A stretch of DNA of 64,000 nt from Neodiprion pinetum (taxonomy: Eukaryota > Arthropoda > Insecta > Hymenoptera > Diprionidae), in assembly GCF_021155775.2 (NCBI RefSeq), contig NC_060236.1, positions 2,905,001 to 2,969,000 on the forward strand, read 5' to 3'. Positions 12,602 to 24,194 of the stretch are shown piece after piece. The notes below the pieces were generated by a model that saw only the letters and a program-made list of their open reading frames with translations, was not told the origin of the DNA and made no database searches. The first letter of the stretch is position 1. Every line of letters begins with the position of its first letter. The position numbers and the translations under genes were made by a program.

Positions 12602-15259
12602 CGCGTCTAGTTAGAGCCAATTGTTCGACTCATCTTGCATATAAAAATCGCACATTATATACAGTAGACTGTATCAAAAATATTGACAGTGTTTTTGTTC
12701 GAAATTCAAGTCGAAAATATTGTTCGAAATGACGGAAAGAAGATGCTGTTCAAGTTCCAGCTCTTAATAATAATATTTAGAGGTGCATCATCGAGATTTT
12801 GTATTTCCCATTTAAATAAAATGGGATGTTTTTTTTTTTTAACTTTGGAATTTTATAATTCGTCACCCTGTTAGTGTACTGGATAAGACCAGAACGTATT
12901 TTTGTAGGGAATAGAACGGTCTACGAAAAATGCATGTTATCATTTTATGATAAACCTACTCTTTCAAAAGTTATTTAAGGTTAAAAAGTATTTAAGGATC
13001 ATGAAGACTTATTTCATACAGTCTAATATACAGTATGAATAACATGTATGATATGTATAAGAAAATAGCATGCCAATTTGCTGCGCGATAAAATAACGTA
13101 GAATTTATTGAAAGTCGCAATTTACAAAGATTTGTAAAATTGAATATCACATCTTACGATGTTGCATAGAATTTGAAAATTGACAGAGATATGCGAAAAA
13201 TTTTATAACCGCTAATACTTGACAATGATTTCCACTGTATTGATTCAAATTATAATACATAAATAATACAACTACGATACAGTTTTGTGTCTAGCGGAAT
13301 GTATGCGGGATAAAATTTCATCGAGTAAGGCCGGGTCTACCTAGTATAATTTATTTAAAAATAACTCTTCTATTTAGCGGTACGTTAAACCGTATGAACG
13401 AGGTGCAAACCGTAGATTTTGCCAAGCATAAAACCCTCTGATTTTCAACGGGCAGTGAAAAAATGCGAGAGAATATTTTTTGTAATTTATTTTTCATCAA
13501 TTCGTATAGCTCGACTCATTTATACATGTATGTGTTGTATGTTTTTTTTTATTGCTCACTTATATTTAAACATTGGGTTGTACCTGTGCACACAATCCGC
13601 CGCCCAAAAGATCGATTGCGAAGAAGAGATGGAAACCGCTTGAACAGCATCCTGATGGGCTTTCGACAATAAGGGATTATCACCACCGGGATTAATGAAA
13701 CTCAACGCCTCGTTATCAAGCAGATATGTGCGCCTAACTTGCAGCGGCTGTATGTCTCGACCTACTGACTGGTTATCCAAGGCTTAGGGCTGGTTCTACT
13801 CCGGTTCTCCGGGTTGGGGAGACGCAAACACGATGCGCCTGCAACCTTTCGAAACAGCCTTTACAGCGTCTGCGTAATTCGCACGGCTACATCCCACGTT
13901 AATACGAATACCCGTCTCTACGAGCCGTAAAAATGCGAATATAGAAATAACTTAGATTCGGAACCGAGATGCATTATACATATCCGAATCCAATCCCATT
14001 GGTTTCTAAATGAACTTTTTGAACAAGAGTTCGACAAGTTGGAAAACAAATAAATAAATAAATCAAACTATGATTTCCGGTTGAACTGTAGATGGTACCT
14101 TATACGTATTATTTATACTCTTTCAGAAGCGATAAAACGTTGTGTTGAAAAATTTGAAAACTTTATCTCCGATTTATGTTTGCACACTATTTGTTATAAG
14201 ATGTTCAGCTGTGCCCTTGGTATAGTTATAGCATCGACGTTCGGACTTCTACGCAATCGTACGCAATTGTATGTTGTAACGAATTCGCATACATGTGTCT
14301 ACGCGTAGTATTTTAGTCGCAAATAAGATAATGATACCAGCTAATCGTTGAACCGATCGCAATATCAGTTGTAGATTCCAGTCGATTAGTACGAAATCAA
14401 TAAGTTACATATATTGAAGTGAAATTTCTTCACTGGGATTAACTACAGATTGTTTTGTGAAACGCTCTGTTATGAACCGCAATGTTATTAAACCCCCGAA
14501 TGACCCTTATCAACGGTCTCGCCTTTGTCCCTGAACACAAAAGCCTATTTAGTATTTCAAATGAAAACCGGGTATTGCTAATTCTCCCTATCCTTCTTTG
14601 TCTCTCTCTCTCTCTGTCTCTTTTTCATTCTCTCAGCCGCTTTGTTCGAATATAAGCTCTTCAAATAGCCATTTTTTTTTTAGCAGTGCAGTCACGCTAA
14701 ATTACTCTTATATAGATTTTAGAAGTTTCATTTCTGCACGCGTGATTGCCATATACATGGTGGTTTTTTTTTTAATATGGGGCCGCACAATAATCTTTTA
14801 CATGATATATCGCTTCCTTTGATGCGATGTGTACACAAGTGTAAGCCAGGTATGCATAGGTATGTACTTTTCGAATGTATAAAATTTGAAATTGATTGGG
14901 CCCGTTGGAAATCTTACAACTCCGATCGGTAATTCAGATGTCCTAGATTACCTGTCATCGGTAAGAACTCTAAATAGATCGTGCACGCAGTAGCGCCATC
15001 TCCCTTTCAAGTGGACATTCCGTGAAGAATTTTACTGCATCCGGGTGGACGAATATTTGGTTTAAATTGGTTTATTCATGTTCCAATCTCCCATTTTGAA
15101 GTTGAACAAGCATTAATTTTGAAATACGATTAATTTGAATGATGGTAAATTTGTGCTCGCATGTATAAAACTCGTAATAAGTAATATCGTAATGAATTAT
15201 GTTGGAGGTCAAATAAGATACGACAATTAGTTTTGAAAAGAATATTTAGTCATGAATCA
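12602..15259. other. Gene-poor stretch with one coding-like island
   Basis: Mostly AT-rich sequence, with T-runs near 12829, 14670 and 14764 and a short CT-rich tract at 14599-14625. The one exception is 13573-13930, described separately. Nothing else here looks coding; the longer frames are AT-driven. Confidence 0.45.
13573..13930 (-). other. Unidentified coding-like island (possible exons or gene remnant)
   Basis: On the minus strand two adjacent stretches read like ordinary protein. The right one (about 13930-13798) contains GIRINVGCSRANYADAVKAV and then a stop. The left one (about 13780-13578) contains VRRTYLLDNEALSF, INPGGDNPLL and HQDAVQAVS, has no ATG, and ends at CACAG followed by GTACAA, a plausible splice donor. 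The two share a short DAVxAVS motif. GC content and codon usage stand out from the surrounding AT-rich DNA. I do not recognise the family. It could be two exons of a missed gene, an upstream exon of a neighbour, or the remains of a decayed gene or transposon. Confidence 0.3.
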
Positions 15260-18200
15260 TCAACGGTCCCGAATTTCCGTTAGTAGCAAAGCCAGTTTGG
15301 AATCGGCTTTGACGGATCTGAGTCTTCGTTCGAGGCCCTCGAGGTCGACACGTTCGATCCAGGTCGGCGGGTCTGCGTCTCGAGGTGGAAGGGGGACAAG
15401 GAGTCTTTCCGCAGCGGCACAAATTCCGCACCAAGTCCGGAAGTCAACCGGAATTTGGACGGGACCTACGGTGCTTGCAAACTTGAATGATTGATCCTCA
15501 GTGAATGATCGCCCCATCACTTCTTCCAGCCCGACTTGAATCTTGTCCGGGAGCATGCGTCTCGTTCCGGTCGAATCTTCTTCGAAATATCTGTTGAAGG
15601 CTCGCCTGAAGATTAGCTTCCTTCCAGGGGTTACGAAAACATGTCTGCCGAGGTAATCCAACGGCGACATTTCTAAAGTATAACGTAGTAGTTGATCTAT
15701 GACCGAAATTGCGTTCGTGGGACATATCATTTTATGGCAAAGAGAAGAAACTTCGAGAGGAAATGTATTTCTTTACCGGCCAGTGCTCTACTGTCTAGGG
15801 GAAGTTCAAATCGGGAACTTTGTCGAGAAAATACCCTCGGCACATTCAGTGACGATGCGCTGGGTCCTGTTTCTTGCTTAACTTCTTTTCCGCTTCGGGA
15901 TTCTGATGATTTTACTCTCAAAGCCTCTTCTAGCGCGATTCTTCGCTGTAACATATGTTTCACCAATGTGATTCACTTAACCCTTCAATTAGAGACCCCA
16001 AAAGCTGATGTATGCAAATTTTAAGTGAATCGCATGTAAGGAAAAATGTATGCATAAAAGGGTTAATTACCGTACAATGCGCACTTATGGGCTATTCTTC
16101 CGTTACCTTAGCAGAAAATTCTCCTTCGACCGTGTCGCGGTCTAATTGCCTTCCCAAATGTTTCAGAATATCGGCATCTATGAAACTCTCCGGAAAAATG
16201 CGATACGGTGGCGATGCGATCGGCTCTTTACTCGAGTGTGACAAAATCGTGCCGTCGGCGACGGGAGGTCTGGCTCTGGAAAAAATTATGAACAACTATT
16301 CGACACTTCTAAATATATTAAAGGCAAGTTTATCGCCCGTTTGCACTAAACGCTGCAGTAAGTAACTAACGAGTTGTCTCCGAGGCCAATCTCAACCTGT
16401 GAGACCTGTGTTTCGAGGGGCTCGGGAGGATCTCTGACTTCATTTTGTTGGCCGTACGTTGATCCGCGCCGGCATTTCCGTTTACGTAAGCGTTTTCCGC
16501 GCCTCCGCATAGACGGCTCGTCACTTTCGCTGTCCGAACCTTCACCCGCGGTATTCTTCGGCGTACTCTGTAGAAAAGAATTAGTTCGATTACAAATAAT
16601 TTGCGCATAAAACCTGTGCGTAAGTTTCACCGATTACAATTATTTATGATAACAATCTTTTTGCAGAACGCTCCATGTAACTGACGTTATATGATGGCGT
16701 CGATCCGCGGCCAGGGGATTGATTCAACAAAATTATGCTACTTGAGATTGAGATAAGCGAGGACGTTATCTCGCGGCATGCAGCGTACCGCGTTGCTGAC
16801 ATTGACCGTCGGCGGCGGCGCCGCTGGGACCGAAGTCGATGGGTTCAGTGGCAACAACAGCGTCGGCCTTGGGACGAAGACCTCGGTTCTCCGTGGACTC
16901 GGTAACGGCTCTAGACTCAGCGCGTGCCAACTCAGGGTCTCTATATCCTGGATTAGAGTGTGAAAAGAGGCTTTGACAAATTCTCTCAATGTCCTGGAGT
17001 GAGAATTCACTCCAAGGTGTGAACAATCACTAAGCACGGCGAGAAGAAAAGAGCAGATTTTACTCAAAACTAAAGGAAAGGAGGGACACATCAGGTTTTG
17101 TTGGTAAGATATAATTCGTAAAATGCAGAATTTACTGCAGAATTAGTGAAAACCACTGTGTGCCGAGAAAAATCTGCTACATTTATAGTAATAAATATAG
17201 TTGACATGGGTTTTTTTTACCAAAAACTCTGATGTGTCTCGCTTTTCGAGCAGTTTTGAGTAAAATCTGCTCTATTTCTTCCCTCCGTGAGCGAGAGTGA
17301 AAACTGCGCAACTCCAAATCGAGTGAATATTTCACTCCAATATAGTGAATACTCACTCTCTGCATCGAGTCAAATTTAGAGTGATTTGATTCGCTCGAAG
17401 CGATTGACGTGAAAAGTTCAGTTTTAACGAGTTACGCAGTTTTCACTCCAAGGAAATTTATACAGAAAGAAACAAAAGTACTGTGCTAGTACAAGATTCT
17501 TCTCTCTGATACTGTAGATACAACTAAGGCTTAAGGGTGTGAATTACCAGAAGCACCGACCTGCTCCTGAGAGTTTGCCCTAAGGTCGAGGACAAGGGTG
17601 GTACGCTCGCGGGGATGAACCGCGGGGGGATCAGGCGAGGTAACGCAGAGTGCTGGACCACTGGCGAGAGTCGGTGTCGGAGTCAACGGCCGGGAATCGG
17701 TCTCGGCGTAGTGCCGGAAGAGTTCTTCGGGGACGGCCGTCGCATCGGGTGCCGCATGATCGGCAATACCACGCGAGATGCGGCGGTTTCCGCTTTGCGA
17801 TCGACCTCCGGCCAGCAGAGTAGCTCGGATGAGTTCCATCTCCGCGGGGAGAAGCAGTGCCTTGCCCTCTGTAGCCTGACGAAGAGATGACGGTATGTAT
17901 TTCGTTTGTCCGTTTTGTTTCTCCTCAGTTGATAAGCGATGCATTTGTCTAATTAAAGTATGTGATATTACCCAGCAATCCTTCGCACGGCGCACGACAT
18001 CCTTGGCCTCCCCGTCCGCAGGATGATTGCACAGTACAGAACATCCGTAGGGATACGGATTGAACAGACCCGAGAATGGCCGAAGAACTAACGGAGCCGG
18101 TTTCGTGCATCCAGAGAGATCAATTTGCTGAAAACGCAAGTACTTGTGTGCAAATACGGAAGAAGGCACAGCGTTTCCAAAAAAAAAAAAGAAAGTAAAA

Positions 18201-18911
18201 GTACAAACCTTTCGGATTAAAAATACATTTTTTTAAAAACTTTTAGTATTAGTCCCAATTACGCTAACAAAATTTAGCTATGAATCTATAACGATATTTC
18301 AAACAGCAAAACGAAGTCACGATTTGTTATACCGAAATTTTGATGTTGAAATCGTTCAGACAATTCTTAAACAATCATTTTAATGTGGTTTACCTGCAAA
18401 CCAACAATTTTTTTGTCCCACAAAAGATACGAGTTAGATACTCTGTGGGTAATATTCGAATTAATAAAGTGTGGGTAAGTATATGCCTATCTCGTTCAGC
18501 CCCCAATTAGAAATCAGGTTTATCCTTTCATATTCACACTCTAATCGCAACCGAAGAAATTCTTTTGATGTCTATCTAAACCCCGCTCTAGGAGACGGAG
18601 ATTGTTCATAGGCCGAAAAAGGTGTCGATGGGCTTGAGTCTGTCTGATCCCTTACTGGCATTCTATAGGGTTGATCAATCGTCGATAATCACATTGCATA
18701 AAATTATGAATAAATACGAGGTACATTTAATTTGCTAAATTACGGTGGCTGTTCAAATGGTGAACTGTCAGTAGTGAGTAGTTACATTAGAATCCAGCAA
18801 GTCGATTATGCAAGTGTTTGAATGAAAAAATATGCGAACCTTTTTCCTCGGCCTAGAGACAGGCCGAATTCGCGCAGCAACAAGGCCCGTGGAGCTCGAG
18901 ACACGTGGCAT
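15260..18911 (-). CDS. Uncharacterised protein with EF-hand-like C-terminal region
   Basis: Proposed exons, right to left: 18911-18840 (tentative start), 18127-17972, 17875-17561, 16947-16789 (left border uncertain), 16567-16371, 16275-16107, 15945-15777, 15696-15260. They join in phase to 557 codons plus stop. I do not recognise the family. The middle is Pro/Ser/Thr-rich (PLTPTPTLASG). Then comes an acidic-to-basic stretch (SDSESDEP followed by RRRGKRLRKRKCRR) that could be a nuclear localisation signal. A conserved-looking helical part follows, with ESFIDADILKHLGRQLD and RRIALEEALRVK. The C-terminal 145 residues include LDYLGRHVF, FRRAFNRYFEED and DFRTWCGICAAAERL, resembling degenerate EF-hand helix pairs. 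If the exon at 16947 is not spliced at 16789 it runs to a stop at 16738, so two genes are also possible. The last four exons (16567-15260) are well supported; the first and fourth borders are weak. No function is assigned. Confidence 0.6.
16971..17460. repeat. Fold-back (inverted-repeat) element in an intron
   Basis: The intron between the exons at 17561 and 16947 carries paired inverted sequences. GAGCAGATTTTACTCAAAAC at 17051-17070 recurs as its reverse complement at about 17251-17271. Outer flanks hold short palindromes of the GGAGTGA...TCACTCC type near 17000-17015 and 17320-17340, and further GAGTGA units reach about 17450. This looks like a non-autonomous DNA transposon or MITE. I see no coding capacity in it. 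Confidence 0.6.
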
Positions 18912-19584
18912 TTTTGCATAGCTTTTAAGTGTCTTGTGTATGTATGGGTGTACGCTTGAATCTATATTCTAAAAGTGCACCGCAAGCTCTTTGACTGACA
19001 TGTTGCTGTCCACCGTCTTATTTCGGCTTGCCGTAAATCTTAACACCGGCCCAAACGCCATAACTTTGAATGAAATGCATTTATACGCAAGACGTTGCCA
19101 CGGGAGCGATGGTTCGATCGAAGAAAATAACGTTGCGCTGCTTTACGTGCGTACAATACCTGTGTAGGTGGGCGCGTATACTTACTACACCCACATTGTT
19201 CGTACTCGTATAAGCTGTAAGAAGCTGCAGACTTTTAGCAATTTGGTAATACAATACGATATTTTCTTAAGCTTTAGCGAAAGCTTTTTTTTCTATAATA
19301 TATAAATAAACGGTAGGAAAACTTGAAAAAATAATTACAATCTCATTATTCGCGTTGATTACATTCGGAATTGGAAAACGATCGAAATACGTGAATTCGC
19401 GTTGAAGATATTATAACTAGCTTTCGTGTGAATTGGGGGCGAATAATTTTCTCTTGCACAGTTTTTATCTCCGATTATATTTAACGGTGATTGAAATCAT
19501 ACAATTCAATATACATGACTACTATATGGAATATTTTTCTTTTTTTTTTAAATTTGCACATTAACCAGGCTCGGGAAGTGAAAA
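18912..19584. other. Intergenic stretch between the unidentified gene and MRPL50
   Basis: AT-rich, with no coding region recognised. It should contain the MRPL50 3' UTR and the 5' flank of the unidentified minus-strand gene. Additional short 5' exons of that gene could lie here unnoticed. Confidence 0.4.
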
Positions 19585-20356
19585 TCAGGGCCAAGAAGTT
19601 TTGGCCGTATGACCTGGGTACTTCTTCTTGTATTTCAAACCTGTTACAAGAGTAGAGCTCTTCGGAAAAGCGGTCTTCCCTCCGAACATGGTATCCGTTT
19701 CTGAAAATGAGTAAATCATCTTTCAGTTTGTGGAATTCACCCACAAAATTACAATCGTTAAACACAGTTAAGGTGGTAAACACCAGCAATTGACGATCAA
19801 TATCTACACGTTTCGAAAATTTTCCGAATCATTTATTGTTGAAATTTTACCAACCAGGAATAAACCGATGATACTCGTACTGAATATGTAGATTCTCAGG
19901 TAAATTTTGGTCCCGCATAGCGTCCAAGGGTACCGTGGCGTTTACAGGGGTTAGATAAAACTTGCGCAGGTCAGCTGGAAGAATAAAATTTCGAATAAAA
20001 ATTAGATTCGTTTCATTTCCATTGTTGTACAATTAAGGTACATCGATTATTTATTCACCAATAGTCTCCACGGTGTGTAACAGAGAATTCGGAATCGCAT
20101 GACTGAATTCTTTTCCGCACGCTGTGAACAATTTGTAACGTACGATTGGTTCGTCCAGACGCGTTTCATTTACAATTTTCAAACCTTCGTCATGGCAAAC
20201 TTTGTCCAGACGTTCCATGACGTCAGTAGCCGGTGAGTAAGATTTTTGCGGCCGCAAGTAACTAAAAGATGTAAAAAATTCATTGAATAACATGAATATC
20301 GTGAGCTTACTTTGCGAGTTTGCTGTAATGTTTTTAAAACAACTTGGTAAATTCAA
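19585..20356 (-). CDS. MRPL50: Mitochondrial large-subunit ribosomal protein L50
   Basis: Three exons, right to left: 20356-20059, 19974-19855, 19700-19585, giving 177 codons plus stop (human is 158). Family matches are SYSPATDVMERLDKVC, FSHAIPNSLLHTVETIG, ADLRKFYLTPV and NLPENLHIQYEYHRF, which parallel the human MRPL50 segments ending in LPPNLKI. An insect-style extension follows: ETDTMFGGKTAFPKSSTLV and GLKYKKKYPGH. The first 35 or so residues lack acids until FNE and are probably the mitochondrial targeting region. The ATG at 20356 is in frame with no stop before the conserved block, so no intron is needed there, although GTAAGC at 20296-20291 on the minus strand resembles a donor. The product is a metazoan-specific mitoribosome component. 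Confidence 0.9.
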
Positions 20357-21897
20357 TGATTTCCAGGAGATATTGTTATTATTTAAAAAAAAAAGATGGA
20401 CGTGTGGATTGAGCGCACAATTGGCCTGACGTCATCCAGGTAAGCAAGCGCGTTTCACGGAAGAGTGTGTAACAATCTGTTATTTTTACCGCACAATATT
20501 AGAGTAATTCTTGGATGAAGAAAAATCTGTAAAAAAAAAACCTGACGTAATTCCGATAAAAAATTTTCAACAATAGGGATTAAATTGATTAATCGAAACG
20601 ATCGAAACAATGCTCGAGGTTTCATTGTGTGTTCAAAAAGACATAACTTCTATTACGAAAGAAATGAAAAGAAGAACAAGGCAGAAGAAAAAAAAAATCT
20701 ACTCATGACGTCAGGGAGGCGGGAAAGAGCCGTATATGATTCTCATTGATAACCGTGAGCTTTTCAATCAATATACAATGATCTCCCCCGAGTATCAGCG
20801 AGTATATCTTTTTCCGCGCGAGGCCTCGCGAAGAAGCCCAGAGCCGGCGCGGTCGCGGGTAGTTGTTTTTTTTTTGGTTGGTGGGGGGGAGTCGGAGTGC
20901 CGAGATCGATGATTTGAGGGTGGCCATGCGGTGGCGCCCTCGTCGTAATTCGCACCGAAGTTCGGCTGTGCGATCTGTCAAATTTGTCGGCGGCAGTGGG
21001 GGAGAGGGGATGAGGATCGACATGGCCGCAGTCGGTTCTCGGCTTCGTGAGACGAACGGTGTAGCTTGGCGAGAATACGAGTGTATATCGCTGTATCGTC
21101 ACGGGTGTCACACAGTCAGCTGATTATTGCGATTAGAAAGGGTCTGTTACGCTTACCCTCTGGTGGCGAGTGACTCTCGTTCGGCCTGCAGTGTCGCAAG
21201 GTTAATCGTTTTTCGGAATCTGCTTTCTTTCTCATTTTTTTTCTTCTTGCCAAATTTTTTCACCGCGGCGAAATCACGGCGAGCATCAGTCGTGCCACCC
21301 TGAAATTTAAGCAACAACTGTAAACCCGTTACACGTTACTGTTATACGTATAGGTATACGGTCGGTGCGCGGTGGTCGTGTTGAAATATACCGAAATTTG
21401 TTCTTCTGGTTCGCGGTGAGAGGGTTAAAAAAATCAAAGATATCGCTATTCGGACGTATGATCGGAGTGGTCGAATATGACGCGAGGGGACGCCGGGCGT
21501 CCCGAAACCAGAGGGAATGAACTAACCGTTAGTGCGCTCCTCAGCAGTGTGGAATATTTGGAAGAACTCGCTTGCCAAGCATGCCGTATGAGCGCCGCCA
21601 TATTGTTAACCGAAGTAGCGTTCGAAGATTGGAAAACGAGAAGCAGCAGAAGCAGTGGCAGCACGAGCTGTGAATCGACGAATCGACTCGGTCCAGTCCG
21701 GCCGTGGTTCGGTTTTGAGGAGTAAGGGGGCGCCGGCGGCTGCGCTTGTTGTTGCCCTGATCCGCCATTTTACAGTCGCCATTGAAAGGTGAAAACCCTC
21801 CTAAATGTTCTCGAATAACATCGATTTCGAACTGGAATACCGGGGTTAATTAGTGCGTGTAGTGTTGGTTAGTGATTAAGTGTAAAATGGAGCAGCC
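20357..21897. promoter_or_regulatory. GC-rich MED13 promoter and 5' UTR region
   Basis: Between the divergent MRPL50 and MED13 starts. From about 20800 to 21780 the sequence is markedly richer in G, C and CpG than its surroundings. It produces many overlapping open frames on both strands, none with family similarity. I read this as a broad promoter and the MED13 5' UTR. The tract at 21590-21780 is also where the transcript leader probably lies. There is an A-rich, AT-rich stretch at 20380-20700 nearer MRPL50. Confidence 0.5.
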
Positions 21898-21901
21898 ATG
21901 A
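21887..21901 (+). promoter_or_regulatory. Four-codon upstream ORF overlapping the MED13 start
   Basis: ATG GAG CAG CCA TGA encodes MEQP and stops at a TGA that shares ATGA with the MED13 initiator at 21898. The arrangement is seen directly. It would work in translation only if the mature leader contains this unspliced sequence, which no visible intron border contradicts. Confidence 0.7.
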
Positions 21902-24156
21902 CGCATCCATCGCATCAAACTAACGGCGCGAGCTTAGAGGATTGCCACACGAACTTCTTCGCTCTGGTGAGTAGTGCACAGAGCGGTGCAGGCTAAAACA
22001 CTCGGGCCTACTTACTACCTAATACTCTAGGATATCGCGCATCTAAGGCGATTACATGTCGTACCTCGTCCGAGACGGACTTCCCTAATCCCGGTTTAGG
22101 TTCGCAAGTACCGTTCTACAAGGCGCTATTTTACCCGTTGCCCCGCCTAACGCCTGAAAACTCTATCCATTCGTAATAAGTACGGTAGGGTACCACGACG
22201 GATGACGGGAACGTCCCTTTCTCCCGTAATGTTTGTATATCGTTTTCTTAACGCTCTCGTTGTCTCTCGCCTTCGCCTCTCGGTATGCCTACGACGTATG
22301 TATACTTATCTACGTATGCGTGTCCCTGCTTTCGTGCGTGATAGACGTAAGTGAGAGTGCGTGAGTGCTTGAGCGAGTCTTGCTCGCTGCTTGGCCGCCT
22401 CGCGTTCGCCTCCGTTTATCAATTTGAAGTTTGTTGTCTGCCCCAATGTCATGCTCGATTCGCGTCACTCGGGATTGGGGAAGATTGCAAGGACACCCGA
22501 ACGATTGCCCAACGTAGAGCGAAAAACTAGAGCTAATCTAGTTTCAGGTATTCACCCTGATTCCTCGATTATCTTCAACCAGGTTCCGTGTCCCTCGAGT
22601 AGATACAAATCGCGATTCTCTCTCTTCTGCATACTTTCATTATCTTCAACTTATGATCCGTCTCTCTGTTGTCTGTCCCTCTTACCATCTAACAATCGTT
22701 GTCATTAAGATCATCACGATCATCGTCGTCATTACTACAACTATTATTATCATTGTGATGAATCGCTGCTGTATTATTTAGCCAGTCGTACAGATAACGT
22801 ATGGCAGCAGCAGCAGCAGCAACAGCAATGGTAGTGGTGGTGGCTAAGAGGACGAGGAGTAGGATCTTCCTTCTCGCGGTAGTGTAGTCGAAGCAGCTCT
22901 CTCTCCCTCCCTCCTCTTCCCTCCCTCACCCTCTGTCTGTCTCTCTCGCGTGCGCAACATTCCTTTCCCCAGCAATGCGAGGGAGGAGGTGCGAATCACC
23001 GTTCGCCTTACGGAAATTGTGTCACGCCGGTTGTGGTCCTTTGGTAACGGGTACAGAAGGGGGGGGAGTGTTAAGGTTTGGTCGAAGGGATGTTGCGTGG
23101 TCGTTGAAAGAAGAAATTTCCGTGCGGATATACGGGCAGGTCGTTGATACATCCATCCATCCATCCATCGATAACAACCATGTACTGCAAGATTGTTTAT
23201 AGGTATTATATCTTTGGAAGGATTTGCTCTCGCTTAATCCCAATGTTTTGATATTGGCATATGTATATTGACGCCTGCATTGTTGCAAGAAAGTCTCTTA
23301 GAAGTTTCTCGGACGTACAACCGTAAGTGTACGTAGTTATGTACCGTACATATATATATATATATATACACATACGCATACGTACATACATGGTCATATG
23401 TATCGCCGCGCATGTAGAGGCGCACAACGAGCTAGATATATACGTATGTAAATATATTGTTGGTACAATGTGTATAACGTAACCGTGAGACGTGAGCCGT
23501 GCCGACGGATGGACGGACGCGTGCTGCCGCCCTATGGCCGCAAAGAAAAGCATGCCGCTCTGTTGCCACATACCGCTATGTTGCGCTTGCCGCTGCTGTT
23601 CACGCTCCTATTCTGCCTACTTACTACGCGCGAGACCCAACTTCACTCACTCGCTTACTACTACTATTACTATTACTACTACTACTACTACTACCACTAC
23701 TACTACTACTACTACTACTATTACTACTATTCCTCTACTACTACTACTACTAGTATTGATGGTAGTACCACTGTTAGTATTGATACCTGCACACTATCCA
23801 ACAAGTCGCGATGTGTGTATTTGCAGGCTGTGTGGCCTGTACCTATAATTCTATACGCACACTAATCCGTACGAGAAACAATCTATCTGGCTATCTTCTG
23901 TTCGTCTATGTATAATATCTAGCTATCTACCTATCTACTTATTAACAAATCGTCGGTTGGCTAAATCATTCCTTGGTGGTGGTTAGATTACTCTGAGACT
24001 GGTGATACTAGGAGCACCGGTCTCCTCCTCCTCCTATTCGGCCGGCCAGTTCTGTATCTGGCCCGGCTTAGGTGAAAGCCTTGCACTAAGGACACGGGCA
24101 CAGAGGCACGTTCCACAAAACTACTCGCCGTGATATACAATATTCACCACTGCAAG

Positions 24157-24194
<38 letters not shown>

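Noticed and set aside
13785..13860. tRNA-like B box (GGTTCTACTCC) near 13793
   Set aside because: One mismatch to the consensus, no plausible A box or cloverleaf, and it lies within the coding-like island.
15252..15494. Plus-strand frame rich in Ser and Arg
   Set aside because: Shadow of the last exon of the minus-strand gene at 15260-15696.
20703..21123. Overlapping frames on both strands in the GC-rich MED13 upstream region
   Set aside because: High GC lowers stop frequency; none resembles a known protein and they mirror each other.
23470..23865. 131-codon frame with poly-Tyr, overlapped by poly-Thr and poly-Leu frames
   Set aside because: Created by the TAC microsatellite; all three frames are open, as expected for a triplet repeat.
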